From Cryobacterium arcticum (GTDB lineage: Bacteria; Actinomycetota; Actinomycetes; Actinomycetales; Microbacteriaceae), in contig NZ_CP016282.1 of the NCBI RefSeq assembly GCF_001679725.1, positions 3,782,001-3,846,000 on the forward strand: DNA of 64,000 nucleotides. Direction: 5' to 3'. Numbering within the stretch: position 1 is the first letter of the stretch; each line of letters starts with the position of its first letter. Of this stretch, positions 53,780-62,800 are shown piece after piece. The notes beneath the pieces are model-generated. The model was not told the DNA's origin and made no database searches. It saw only the letters and a list, made by a program, of their open reading frames with translations. A program made the translations under genes and the position numbers.

Positions 53780-55210
53780 GTGAGCACCCCGATCCTGTCT
53801 AATTTCATCAACGGCCAATTTGTCACGCCGGCCGGAACCGCTCATCTCGACGTGATCGATCCGACCACGGGCACCATCGTCGCCCGGGCGCCGATCTCCA
53901 CGGCGGCGGATGTGGACGACGCCATGCGCGCCGCCGCGGCCGCGTTCCCGGCCTGGGGCCACGGCACTCCCTCCGACCGGCAGCGCGCGCTGTTGCTGCT
54001 CGCCGATGCGGTGGAGGCGAACAGCGACGCCATCGTGGAGGCCCAGCACCGCAACACCGGGCAACCCCGGGCCACGATCGCCTCCGACGAGGTGGCCGCC
54101 GGCGCCGATCAGCTGCGCTTCTTCGCCGGGGCGGCCCGGCTGCTCGAGGGCCGTTCGGCCGGCGAGTACCTCGAGGGCATGACCTCGTGGGTGCGCCGGG
54201 AGCCCATCGGGGTGGTGGGCCAGGTCACCCCGTGGAACTTCCCCTTCCTGATGGCCGTGTGGAAGATCGGGCCGGCCCTGGCGGCCGGGAACACCCTGGT
54301 GCTCAAGCCCAGCGACACCACCCCGGAGTCCACCCTGGAGCTGGCCCGCATCAGTCAGGGCATCCTGCCCGACGGGGTGATGAACATCGTGCTCGGCGAC
54401 GCCACGACCGGCGCGTTCATCGTGGAGCATCCGGTGCCCGGCCTGGTGTCGATCACGGGCAGCGTGCGGGCGGGCATGGCCGTGGCCTCCGGTGCCGCGC
54501 ACACCCTCAAGCGCGCCCACCTCGAGCTCGGCGGCAAGGCGCCCGCGCTGGTGTTCCCCGACGTGGACGTGGCCAAGGTGGCGTCCGCCATCGCCGACTT
54601 CGCCTTCTACAACGCCGGCCAGGACTGCACCGCCATCACCCGGGTGCTCGTGCACGAGACCATCCACGACAAGTTCGTGGACGCCTTCTCGGCGGAAGCC
54701 GCGCTGCGCACCACCGGCTCCGCCGACGACGCCGACAACTACTTCGGCCCGCTCAACAATGTGCGGCACTTCACCGATGTGGTCGAAAAGGTCGAAGCTC
54801 TGCCGGCCCACGCCGTGATCAGCACGGGCGGCCACCGGGTGGGTGAGGCGGGCTACTTCTTCGAACCCACCGTGGTGACCCAGGTGCGGCAGCGGGATGC
54901 GATCGTGCAGGACGAGACGTTCGGTCCGGTGATCACCGTGCAGAGTTTCGGCACCGAGGCCGAGGCCATCGCCATGGCCAACGACGTGCGGTACGCGCTC
55001 GCATCGAGCGTCTGGACTCGCGACCACGCCCGGGCGCTGCGGGTCTCCCGCGACCTCGATTTCGGAGCCGTGTGGATCAACACCCACATCTTGCTCACGG
55101 CCGAGATGCCGCACGGCGGATTCAAGTACTCCGGCTACGGCAAGGACCTGTCCATGTACGGCGTGGAGGACTACACCCGCATCAAGCACGTGATGAGCGC
55201 ACTCGAATGA
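53780..55210 (+). CDS. Aldehyde dehydrogenase (aminobutyraldehyde dehydrogenase-like)
   Basis: A 476-residue NAD-dependent aldehyde dehydrogenase. TPWNFPFLMAVWKIGPALA, catalytic Glu in LELGGKAP and catalytic Cys in NAGQDCTAITR are present; GQDCTA resembles PatD/YdcW, which oxidises 4-aminobutanal. GTG 53780 is chosen because GAGGAG lies just upstream; ATG 53768 is 5' of that site. It is the first gene of an amine-degradation operon and should oxidise the aldehyde released by the copper amine oxidase. The next gene overlaps or closely follows. Confidence 0.9.
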   Translation: MSTPILSNFINGQFVTPAGTAHLDVIDPTTGTIVARAPISTAADVDDAMRAAAAAFPAWGHGTPSDRQRALLLLADAVEANSDAIVEAQHRNTGQPRATIASDEVAAGADQLRFFAGAARLLEGRSAGEYLEGMTSWVRREPIGVVGQVTPWNFPFLMAVWKIGPALAAGNTLVLKPSDTTPESTLELARISQGILPDGVMNIVLGDATTGAFIVEHPVPGLVSITGSVRAGMAVASGAAHTLKRAHLELGGKAPALVFPDVDVAKVASAIADFAFYNAGQDCTAITRVLVHETIHDKFVDAFSAEAALRTTGSADDADNYFGPLNNVRHFTDVVEKVEALPAHAVISTGGHRVGEAGYFFEPTVVTQVRQRDAIVQDETFGPVITVQSFGTEAEAIAMANDVRYALASSVWTRDHARALRVSRDLDFGAVWINTHILLTAEMPHGGFKYSGYGKDLSMYGVEDYTRIKHVMSALE

Positions 55211-55260
55211 GCGCGCCCGCCGACTCCAGCCCCACGCACGCCGACCAGAAGAGGGATTCA

Positions 55261-57288
55261 ATGACTTTCCACCCGCTCGACCCGCTCACCGGCGCGGAGT
55301 TCACCCAGGCCGCCGCCATCCTCACCCGGGAGCACGGAGTGGGTGAGGGCTGGCGCTTCGCCTCCATCGAACTCGTCGAACCGGCCAAGGCCGCCGTCGC
55401 CGCATTCGAGACCACCGGGGTCGCCCCCGAGCGCCGCGCCCGGCTCGTGGTGCTGCACCGCGCGGAGAACCGCACCTGGGTGGCCGTGGTCTCGCTCGAC
55501 ACCGATGCGCTGCTCGAGTGGGAGCAGGTGCCCGGCGTGCAGGCCAACTTCACGGTCGACGAGTGGGAGGAGGCGGACGCGGCGCTGCGGGCGCATCCGG
55601 AGGTCGTGGCGGCCCTCGCCAAACGCGGCATCACCGACCTCAGCAACGTCTTCATCGACACCTGGACCTACGGCGACGCCGTGATCCCCGAGGTCTACCA
55701 GGGGCTGCGGCTGGGCTGGGCGGATGTCTGGGTGCGCGCCCAGGCCGGGGCTAACCCCTACGCCGGGCCGGTCAGCGGGCTGCACTTCGTGATCGATGTG
55801 AACACCATGAACCTGCTCGAGATCGAGGACACTTTCACGGTGGACCCGCCGAACGGGATGGGCGAGTACGTGCCGCACCTGGTGCCCGAGCGCATCCGCA
55901 ACGCCAGTACCCGACCACCGTTGAAGCCGCTGGACATCGTGCAGCCCGAGGGTCCGAGCTTCACCGTGGACGGCAACCTGGTGCGCTGGCAGAACTGGTC
56001 GCTGCGGGTGGGCTTCAACTACCGCGAGGGCATGACCCTGCACCGGGTGACCTACACGGATGCCGGCCGCGAGCGCCCGGTCGCCAACCGGTTGTCGTTC
56101 GCCGAGATGGTGGTGCCGTACCGTGACCCGAGCGTCGACCACTTCCGCCGCACGGCGTTCGACATCGGCGAGTGGGGACTGGGCTTCATGACCACCTCGC
56201 TCGAGCTCGGCTGCGACTGCCTGGGCGAGATCCGGTACATCGACGCCGTGCTGCACAACAGTGCCGGGGAGCCGTACTCGATCCCCAACGCGTTCTGCAT
56301 CCACGAGGAGGACAACGCCGTGCTGTGGAAGCACGTGGACCACGACGGCGGCGCCGAGGTGCGCCGGATGCGCCGGCTGGTGGTCTCCTTCCACGTCACC
56401 GTGGCCAACTACGAGTACCTCGTCTACTGGCGGTTCTACCAGGACGGCAACATCGAGTGCGAGGTGCGCGCGACCGGGATCATGGTGGTCACCCACCTCG
56501 AACCCGGCCAGCCGCATCCGAACGGCACCCTGGTCGACGAGCGCACCTATGCGCCCTTCCACCAGCACTTCCTGGTGGCGCGGATGGACCTGGACATCGA
56601 CGGCCCGGCCAACACCGTGTACCGCAGCGAGACCCGCATCGAACCGATCGACAAGGCCAACCCGCTCGGGCTGGCGATCACCCAGCAGAACACCCCGATC
56701 GAGACCGAGGGGTTCGACGACTTCGACTGGAACACCCAGCGGGCCTGGAAGGTGGTGAACGAGCAGACCCTGAACGGGCTCGGCACCCCGGTGTCGTACA
56801 AGCTCGTGCCGGGCGGAGCGATCCCGTCGTTCTTCCACCCCACGGCGCCCGCGCTGCTCCGCGCTCAGGTGATCGGCCACACGGTGTGGGTCACCCCCAA
56901 CGATGAGAGCGAACGGTGGCCCTGCGGCGAGTTCGTCAACCAGAGCGGCGTCGACCACGGCCTGCCCGAGTGGATCACAGCGGGCCGGTCGGTGCGCGAC
57001 ACCGACGTGGTGCTCTGGTACACCTTCGGCATCCACCACATCACCCGGCCGGAGGAATGGCCCGTGATGCCGGCCGACATCGTGTCGTTCTGGCTCAAGC
57101 CGGTGGGCTTCTTCGACCGCAACCCCTCGCTCGACGTGGAGCCGAGCCCGGCGCACTGCGCACCGGGAATGGAGCACGCCGGGCATGACCACGGCGAGCA
57201 CGATCACAGCGAGCACGAGCACGCCGGGCACGAGCACGGCAGCCATGAGCCGGATGCGCCCGGCACCGAACCGAGGAGAACAGCGTGA
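55261..57288 (+). CDS. Copper-containing primary amine oxidase with a His-rich tail
   Basis: A 675-residue oxidase that deaminates primary amines to aldehyde, ammonia and H2O2. The topaquinone Tyr384 lies in VANYEYLVYW; the catalytic base is Asp301 in FDIGEWG; copper ligands are His434 and His436 plus His592 or 593, spacing as in Arthrobacter phenylethylamine/histamine oxidases. Residues 639-663 carry ten His. ATG 55261 follows AGAGGGA; ATG 55207, overlapping the ALDH stop, is the alternative. No signal peptide is visible. The amine may be tyramine, phenylethylamine, histamine or putrescine. Confidence 0.93.
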   Translation: MTFHPLDPLTGAEFTQAAAILTREHGVGEGWRFASIELVEPAKAAVAAFETTGVAPERRARLVVLHRAENRTWVAVVSLDTDALLEWEQVPGVQANFTVDEWEEADAALRAHPEVVAALAKRGITDLSNVFIDTWTYGDAVIPEVYQGLRLGWADVWVRAQAGANPYAGPVSGLHFVIDVNTMNLLEIEDTFTVDPPNGMGEYVPHLVPERIRNASTRPPLKPLDIVQPEGPSFTVDGNLVRWQNWSLRVGFNYREGMTLHRVTYTDAGRERPVANRLSFAEMVVPYRDPSVDHFRRTAFDIGEWGLGFMTTSLELGCDCLGEIRYIDAVLHNSAGEPYSIPNAFCIHEEDNAVLWKHVDHDGGAEVRRMRRLVVSFHVTVANYEYLVYWRFYQDGNIECEVRATGIMVVTHLEPGQPHPNGTLVDERTYAPFHQHFLVARMDLDIDGPANTVYRSETRIEPIDKANPLGLAITQQNTPIETEGFDDFDWNTQRAWKVVNEQTLNGLGTPVSYKLVPGGAIPSFFHPTAPALLRAQVIGHTVWVTPNDESERWPCGEFVNQSGVDHGLPEWITAGRSVRDTDVVLWYTFGIHHITRPEEWPVMPADIVSFWLKPVGFFDRNPSLDVEPSPAHCAPGMEHAGHDHGEHDHSEHEHAGHEHGSHEPDAPGTEPRRTA

Positions 57289-58157
57289 CCCGCACACCGA
57301 ACTACGTGGTGGCCTACGAAGCCACCGCCCACGGCCGCGACGCCCTCGAGCTGGGCATCGCCATGGCCCGGCTCACCGCGGCGGAGTTGCGCATCTGCCT
57401 GGTGTTGCAACGGGTCAGCGCCGCCCCGGCGAAGATCCACGCCGCGAGCAGTGACTACGAGATCCTGCTCGCCGACCAGGCCAAGGCGTGGCTGGAGCAG
57501 GCCGCCGGCTGGGTTCCCGCCGATGTCACGGCCAGTACCCACCTGCTCTGGGCGGACTCCACCTCGGAGGGCCTGATCCAGGCCGCCGACGACCTCGACT
57601 CCGACCGAATCGTGGTGGGCGCAGCCCGCGGCGGCATCCTGAACCGGTTCACCATCGGCAGCGTCGCGAACGCGCTGCTGCACGCCTCCCCGGTGCCCGT
57701 CGCGCTCGCCCCGCACGGCTACCGCGCTCCCGCGCGGCTCAGCCGGATCACCTGCGCCATCGGCACCCGGCCCGGCTGGGAGGCCCTGCTGGACTCGCTC
57801 GTGGCGTTCACCGAGAACCTCGACGTCAGCCTGCGGTTCGTCACCCTGGTGGAGGTGGACGCCAGCCGCGAGAAGCAGTCGCCGGCCGCGGCCGGCAGCA
57901 CCGCGCACCTCGACGCCGTCCTGGCGTACTACGAACGGCACTCCCGCAGCCACGGCACCATCACCACCGAGGTCGGCACCGGCAAGAACGTGGAGGACGC
58001 CGTGGAGGCGCTGGACTGGCGCACCGACGAGATCGCCTTCGTGGGCTCCAGCCGGTTGGCGGCGCCGCGCACGATCTTCCTCGGCATCACCGCGCACCGC
58101 ATGCTGCATGCCTTGCCGGTTCCGCTCGTTGTCGTTCCGACTTCGCTGCGCAGCTGA
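57285..58157 (+). CDS. Tandem universal stress protein
   Basis: A 290-residue protein of two USP modules. The first ends with VVGAARGGILNRFTIGSVANALL, the ATP-binding G-2X-G-9X-G(S/T) pattern; the second with FVGSSRLAAPRTIFLGITAHRML, a less perfect loop. The GTG start overlaps the amine oxidase stop (GTGA), so it is made together with the oxidase. USPs sit beside APC permeases in several actinobacteria; regulation or protection against oxidative by-products is possible. Confidence 0.85.
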   Translation: MTRTPNYVVAYEATAHGRDALELGIAMARLTAAELRICLVLQRVSAAPAKIHAASSDYEILLADQAKAWLEQAAGWVPADVTASTHLLWADSTSEGLIQAADDLDSDRIVVGAARGGILNRFTIGSVANALLHASPVPVALAPHGYRAPARLSRITCAIGTRPGWEALLDSLVAFTENLDVSLRFVTLVEVDASREKQSPAAAGSTAHLDAVLAYYERHSRSHGTITTEVGTGKNVEDAVEALDWRTDEIAFVGSSRLAAPRTIFLGITAHRMLHALPVPLVVVPTSLRS

Positions 58158-58192
58158 CCCGCACCCCTTCGATCCGAACAAAGGACGAGACC

Positions 58193-59734
58193 ATGGCCCA
58201 GTCATCCGCTTCGAATGCCACGCCCGCAGCGGCTCAGAGCGCCGGCGGTCTCTCCGCCAAGGGGCTCAGCGCCGGTTCGGTGGGCCTGCTCGGCGCCACC
58301 GTTATCGGCATCTCCTGCATTGCCCCGGCCTACACGCTCACGGCCTCGCTCGGCCCAACGGTCGCGGCGGTGGGCACCCAGATGCCGGGCATCTTCATGG
58401 TCGGGTTCATCCCGATGCTGCTCGTGGCGCTCGGCTACCGTGAGCTCAACAACTCCATGCCGGATGCCGGCACCTCCTTCACCTGGGCGACGCGAGCGTT
58501 CGGCCCCTGGCTGGGCTGGATGGGCGGCTGGGGCCTGATCGTGGCCACCGTGGTGGTGCTCTCGAACTTGGCCGGGGTGGCGGTGGACTTCTTCTACCTC
58601 ATGCTCGCCCAGTTGTTCGGTAACCCGGATCTGGCCGACCTGGCCGCGAACGTGTGGATCAACATCTTCACCTGTCTGGTCTTCATGGTGTTGGCCTGTT
58701 ATGTCTCCTATCGGGGCATGGAGACCACCAAGATGGTGCAGTACGTGCTCGTGGCGTTCCAACTCCTCGTGCTGATCTGGTTCAGCGTGGCCGCGTTGGT
58801 GCACTTCGCCGACGGCACCGCCTTCGACGCGCTCGGCTTCAGCGCCAGCTGGTTCAACCCGTTCCTCACCCCGTCGTTCTCCGCGTTCGCCGCGGGGGTG
58901 TCGCTGTCGATCTTCATCTACTGGGGCTGGGACGTGACCCTCACCATGAACGAGGAGACCAAGGACCCGGAGCGCACCCCTGGACGGGCGGCCACCCTCA
59001 CGGTGGGCATCATCTTCGTGCTGTACATCCTGGTCTCGGTCTCGGCGCTGATGTTCTCCGGCGTCGGAACCGGCGAGCTGGGCCTCGGTAACGAGGACAT
59101 CCAGGGCAACGTCTTCGCGGCGCTGGCCGGGCCGGTGATGGGCCCGTTCGCGATCCTGATGTCGCTGGCCGTGCTGTCCAGCTCGGCCGCGTCGCTGCAG
59201 TCCACCTTTGTGGGGCCGGCGCGCACCATGCTCTCGATGGGCCACTACCGGGCCTTCCCCAAGCGCTTTGCGGCGATCAGCCCGCGGTTCAGGTCGCCGG
59301 GCTTCGCCACGGTGATCGCCGGGGTCGTGGCGTGGGTCTTCTACGCGGTGATGCGGGTGCTCAGCACGGATGTGCTCACCGACACCATCCTCACCCTGGG
59401 CATCATGATCTGCTTCTACTACGGCGTGACGGCGTTCGCCTGTGTCTGGTTCTTCCGCCGGGAGGTGTTCTCCAGCACCCGGGCGTTCCTGCTCAAGCTG
59501 CTTGCGCCGCTCATCGGCGGCATCATCCTGGCCGTGATCTTCGCCACCACCCTGATCGACAGCACCAACCCCGAGTACGGCAGCGGGTCGGAGATCGGCG
59601 GCGTCGGCCTGGTCTTCATCCTGGCGATGGTGCTCTTCATCGCCGGCATCGTGCTGATGTTCATCATGCGGGCCGTCGACCCGGCGTTCTTCCAGGGCAA
59701 GACCCTCACGAAGGGCACCTCGCGCGACACCTGA
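58193..59734 (+). CDS. APC family amino acid/amine permease
   Basis: A 513-residue transporter with 12 predicted helices. LSAGSVGLLGATVIGISCIA is the helix-1 region with the conserved Gly-rich unwound segment, and FIYWGWDVTLTMNEETKDP is typical of helix 6-7 in amine permeases. The ATG follows AAAGGACGAG. It closes the ALDH-amine oxidase-USP operon and probably imports the amine substrate. Confidence 0.9.
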   Translation: MAQSSASNATPAAAQSAGGLSAKGLSAGSVGLLGATVIGISCIAPAYTLTASLGPTVAAVGTQMPGIFMVGFIPMLLVALGYRELNNSMPDAGTSFTWATRAFGPWLGWMGGWGLIVATVVVLSNLAGVAVDFFYLMLAQLFGNPDLADLAANVWINIFTCLVFMVLACYVSYRGMETTKMVQYVLVAFQLLVLIWFSVAALVHFADGTAFDALGFSASWFNPFLTPSFSAFAAGVSLSIFIYWGWDVTLTMNEETKDPERTPGRAATLTVGIIFVLYILVSVSALMFSGVGTGELGLGNEDIQGNVFAALAGPVMGPFAILMSLAVLSSSAASLQSTFVGPARTMLSMGHYRAFPKRFAAISPRFRSPGFATVIAGVVAWVFYAVMRVLSTDVLTDTILTLGIMICFYYGVTAFACVWFFRREVFSSTRAFLLKLLAPLIGGIILAVIFATTLIDSTNPEYGSGSEIGGVGLVFILAMVLFIAGIVLMFIMRAVDPAFFQGKTLTKGTSRDT

Positions 59735-59743
59735 CACGCCACT

Positions 59744-59773
59744 CGGGCCCCGCCACATGCGCGACGGGACCCG
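59744..59773. terminator. Weak hairpin between convergent genes
   Basis: CGGGCCCCGCC and the following GACGGGACCCG pair at 10 of 13 positions around ATGC, between the convergent permease and phosphatase genes. A terminator is plausible but the stem is imperfect. Confidence 0.4.
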
Positions 59774-59815
59774 TGTTCGGTGTCGAATGTTCCGTGTTGA
59801 CCGGGACCGGCCGGG

Positions 59816-62800
59816 CTACTTCTCCGACCGGTGCAGAGCGATCAGGCCGGTGGGGAACCGGTCCCGGGCGGAGACGTAGACCACGCCCTTCGCCGCATCC
59901 ACCGAGACGCCGTAGACCTTGTTGCCGTAGGCGGTCTTCGGGTAGTCCTTGATGGTCGTGAGGTCGGTGCTGGAGAGCACCAGCACACCACTGGCATCGA
60001 ACGCATCGCTCTGGTGCCCCAGGTAGAGGCGCTTGGCGATCGGGTCGACCGCGACGCTGCGCAGGTCGGGCGCGGCCGACGTCAGCACCTCGGCTTCCAC
60101 CGTGAACGTAGCCGGGTCGTACACCCGCACGGATGCCGTGGCTCCGGACACGTCGGAGTTGCTGACGTACACCCGCTGGGCGACCGGGTCCCAGGCAATG
60201 CCGTGTGAGCGCCAGTTGGCGCCGTCCGTCGTCACCGTCTGGATCAGGGCGCCCGTGCTGGCGTCCATGACGTCGAACCCGGTTCCACGGGTGGTGCCGA
60301 AGACCCGCCCGTTGGCGAGGTCGACGTCCAGGCCGCGCACGTTCCCGGAGAACGCGAACGGTCCGCGCACCACACTGTCGTCGCTCAGTTTCACGACGGC
60401 CCAGGCGGCACCGTAGGCGACGTAGAGCTCGTCCTTCGCGGTGTCGATGGCCACGTCACGCACTCCCTCGGCGGTGCCGCCCGGGATGAGGTGCGTCGCC
60501 ACGACGGTGTCGGTGACCGGGTCGATCTCCAGCACCCGCGCCGGGCGCTGCTCGTTGCCCACGAACAGGTGCCCGGTGTCGGGGTCGACGACCGAGCCGA
60601 CCGGCTTGGTGTCGGCGTCGGGGTTGGCGGCCGCGGAAGCGATCGCGGTGAGGGCGACCGGGGTGTAGTCCAGCCCGGACGGCGCCCCAGGCTCGGTCGG
60701 GTCCGTCGGGTCCGTCGGGTCCGTCGGGTCCGTCGGATCGGTGGGATCGGTCGGGTCCGTCGGATCGGTCGGGTCCGTCGGGTCCGTGGGGTCGGTCGGG
60801 GTGGCGGCACCGACGCGCTGCGACACCGTGACGGCCACGGCGTCGAGTTCGGAGCCGGGCGGGTTGAGCCGGAAGTCGCGGTTGGACACGAAGACCCGCT
60901 GGGTCTCCTCGTCCACCGAGATGCCGTAGCCGTCCTTACCGAAGGCCGGGTCGGCCTTGTCGACCAGCAGTTCGCCGGTCTTCGGGTCGTGCACGCTGAA
61001 CCCGCCGGACCCGGCACCGGTTCCCGTGTATCCCACGTAGAGCAGCCCGTTGGTCGAGTCCGCGTCGAGTTGACGCGGGCTGGCCCGGCTGGTCTTCTCC
61101 CAGAGCGAGACGAAGCCGTTGTCCACGTCGAACGCCTCGATGTTGACCGCGTCCGGCACATCACTGAAGTACACCGTGGAAACGATCCCGTTGGCCGGGT
61201 CGGCCGCCACGTAGTACGAGTCGGCCGTGCCGTCGATGACACCGACCGACTCACCGGTCACCGCGTCGAGCACCTCGATACCTCGGGACGGAATCGCCCC
61301 ATAGACGTAACCGCGCACCGGGTCGACGTCGATCGACCGGTTCGACTCGATGAACGGGAACGGGCCCCGCACGATCTGGCCGAACGTGGCATCCGCGATC
61401 GACACCACCACCCAATTGCGGTTCTGTTGCCCCACATAAAGCAACTCGTTCGCGTCGTCGATGCCCAGGTCGCGGATATTCTCCGGCAGGGTCATCTGCC
61501 GGGTCACCTCGTCGGTGTCCGCATCCAACTCGAAGATCGTCCGGCCGTTCTGGTCACCCAGATACAGGCGGTCCTTCTCCTGCGAGAACGCCGACCCGGC
61601 CGGCAGCTTCGCATTGGTCTTGTTGACCGAGTCGAGGCTGGCGACCTGGGTGAAGTCCAGCGTCTCGTCCAGGACACGCTCGCTGATGGTCACGGCCATC
61701 GCGTCCAGTTCGGAGCCGGGCGGGTTGAGCCTGAAGTCGCGGTTGGACACGAAGACCCGCTGGGTCTCCTCGTCCACCGAGATTCCGTAGCCGTCCTTGC
61801 CATAGGAGGGATCCGCGAAGTCGCCCAGGAGGGCGCCGGTCTTGGGGTCGTGCACCGAGAAGCCGCCTGAACCCGCGGCCGTGCCGGTGTAACCCACGTA
61901 GAGCAGTCCGTTTGTCGAGTCCGCGTCCAGCTGACGCGGGCTGGCCCGGCTGGTCTTCTCCCACAGCGACACGAAGCCGTTGTCCACGTCGAACGCCTCG
62001 ATGTTGACTGCATCCGGCACATCACTGAAGTACACCGTCGAGACGATCCCGTTGGCCGGGTCCGCCGCCACGTAGTACGAGTCGGCCGTGCCGTCGATGA
62101 CACCGACCGACTCACCGGTCACCGCGTCGAGCACCTCGATACCTCGGGACGGAATCGCCCCATAGACGTAACCGCGCACCGGGTCGACGTCGATCGACCG
62201 GTTCGACTCGATGAACGGGAACGGGCCCCGCACGATCTGGCCGAACGTGGCATCCGCGATCGACACCACCACCCAATTGCGGTTCTGTTGCCCCACATAA
62301 AGCAACTCGTTCGCGTCGTCGATGCCCAGGTCGCGGATATTCTCCGGCAGAGTCATCTGCCGGGTCACCTCGTCGGTGTCCGCATCCAACTCGAAGATCG
62401 TCCGGCCGTTCTGGTCACCCAGATACAGGCGGTCCTTCTCCTGCGAGAACGCCGACCCGGCCGGCAGCTTCGCATTGGTCTTGTTCACCGAATCGAGTCC
62501 GCCGACGACCGTGTAGTCCACGGATGCGACGGGTTCGCCGGGGTCGGTGGGGTCGGTTCCGGGGTCGGGGTTCGGGTTGCAGCCCAGGCACGGCTGACCG
62601 GTTCCGGGGTCGATGACCTGCGGAGCGGTGTCGTCGGTGACGGCCTTGCCCGCGTCGTTCTTCACGATGGTGAGCCCGTCGTAGTACTCGCCGTCGGCGG
62701 TGCGGGACTCGTACCGCAGTTCGTCGCCGGAGACGTCGATCAGCTGGTAGAGCTCGATTCCACCGCCGAGCTTCTTCAGCGTGGCGCCGTTCTCGGTCCA

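Noticed and set aside
55258..57297. A 679-codon open frame on the minus strand
   Set aside because: It is antisense to the copper amine oxidase, whose catalytic residues are all present on the plus strand.
60814..62500. Long direct repeats as a possible CRISPR array or mobile element
   Set aside because: The repeats are 861 bp apart, lie in frame inside one gene and have no spacers or terminal inverted repeats.
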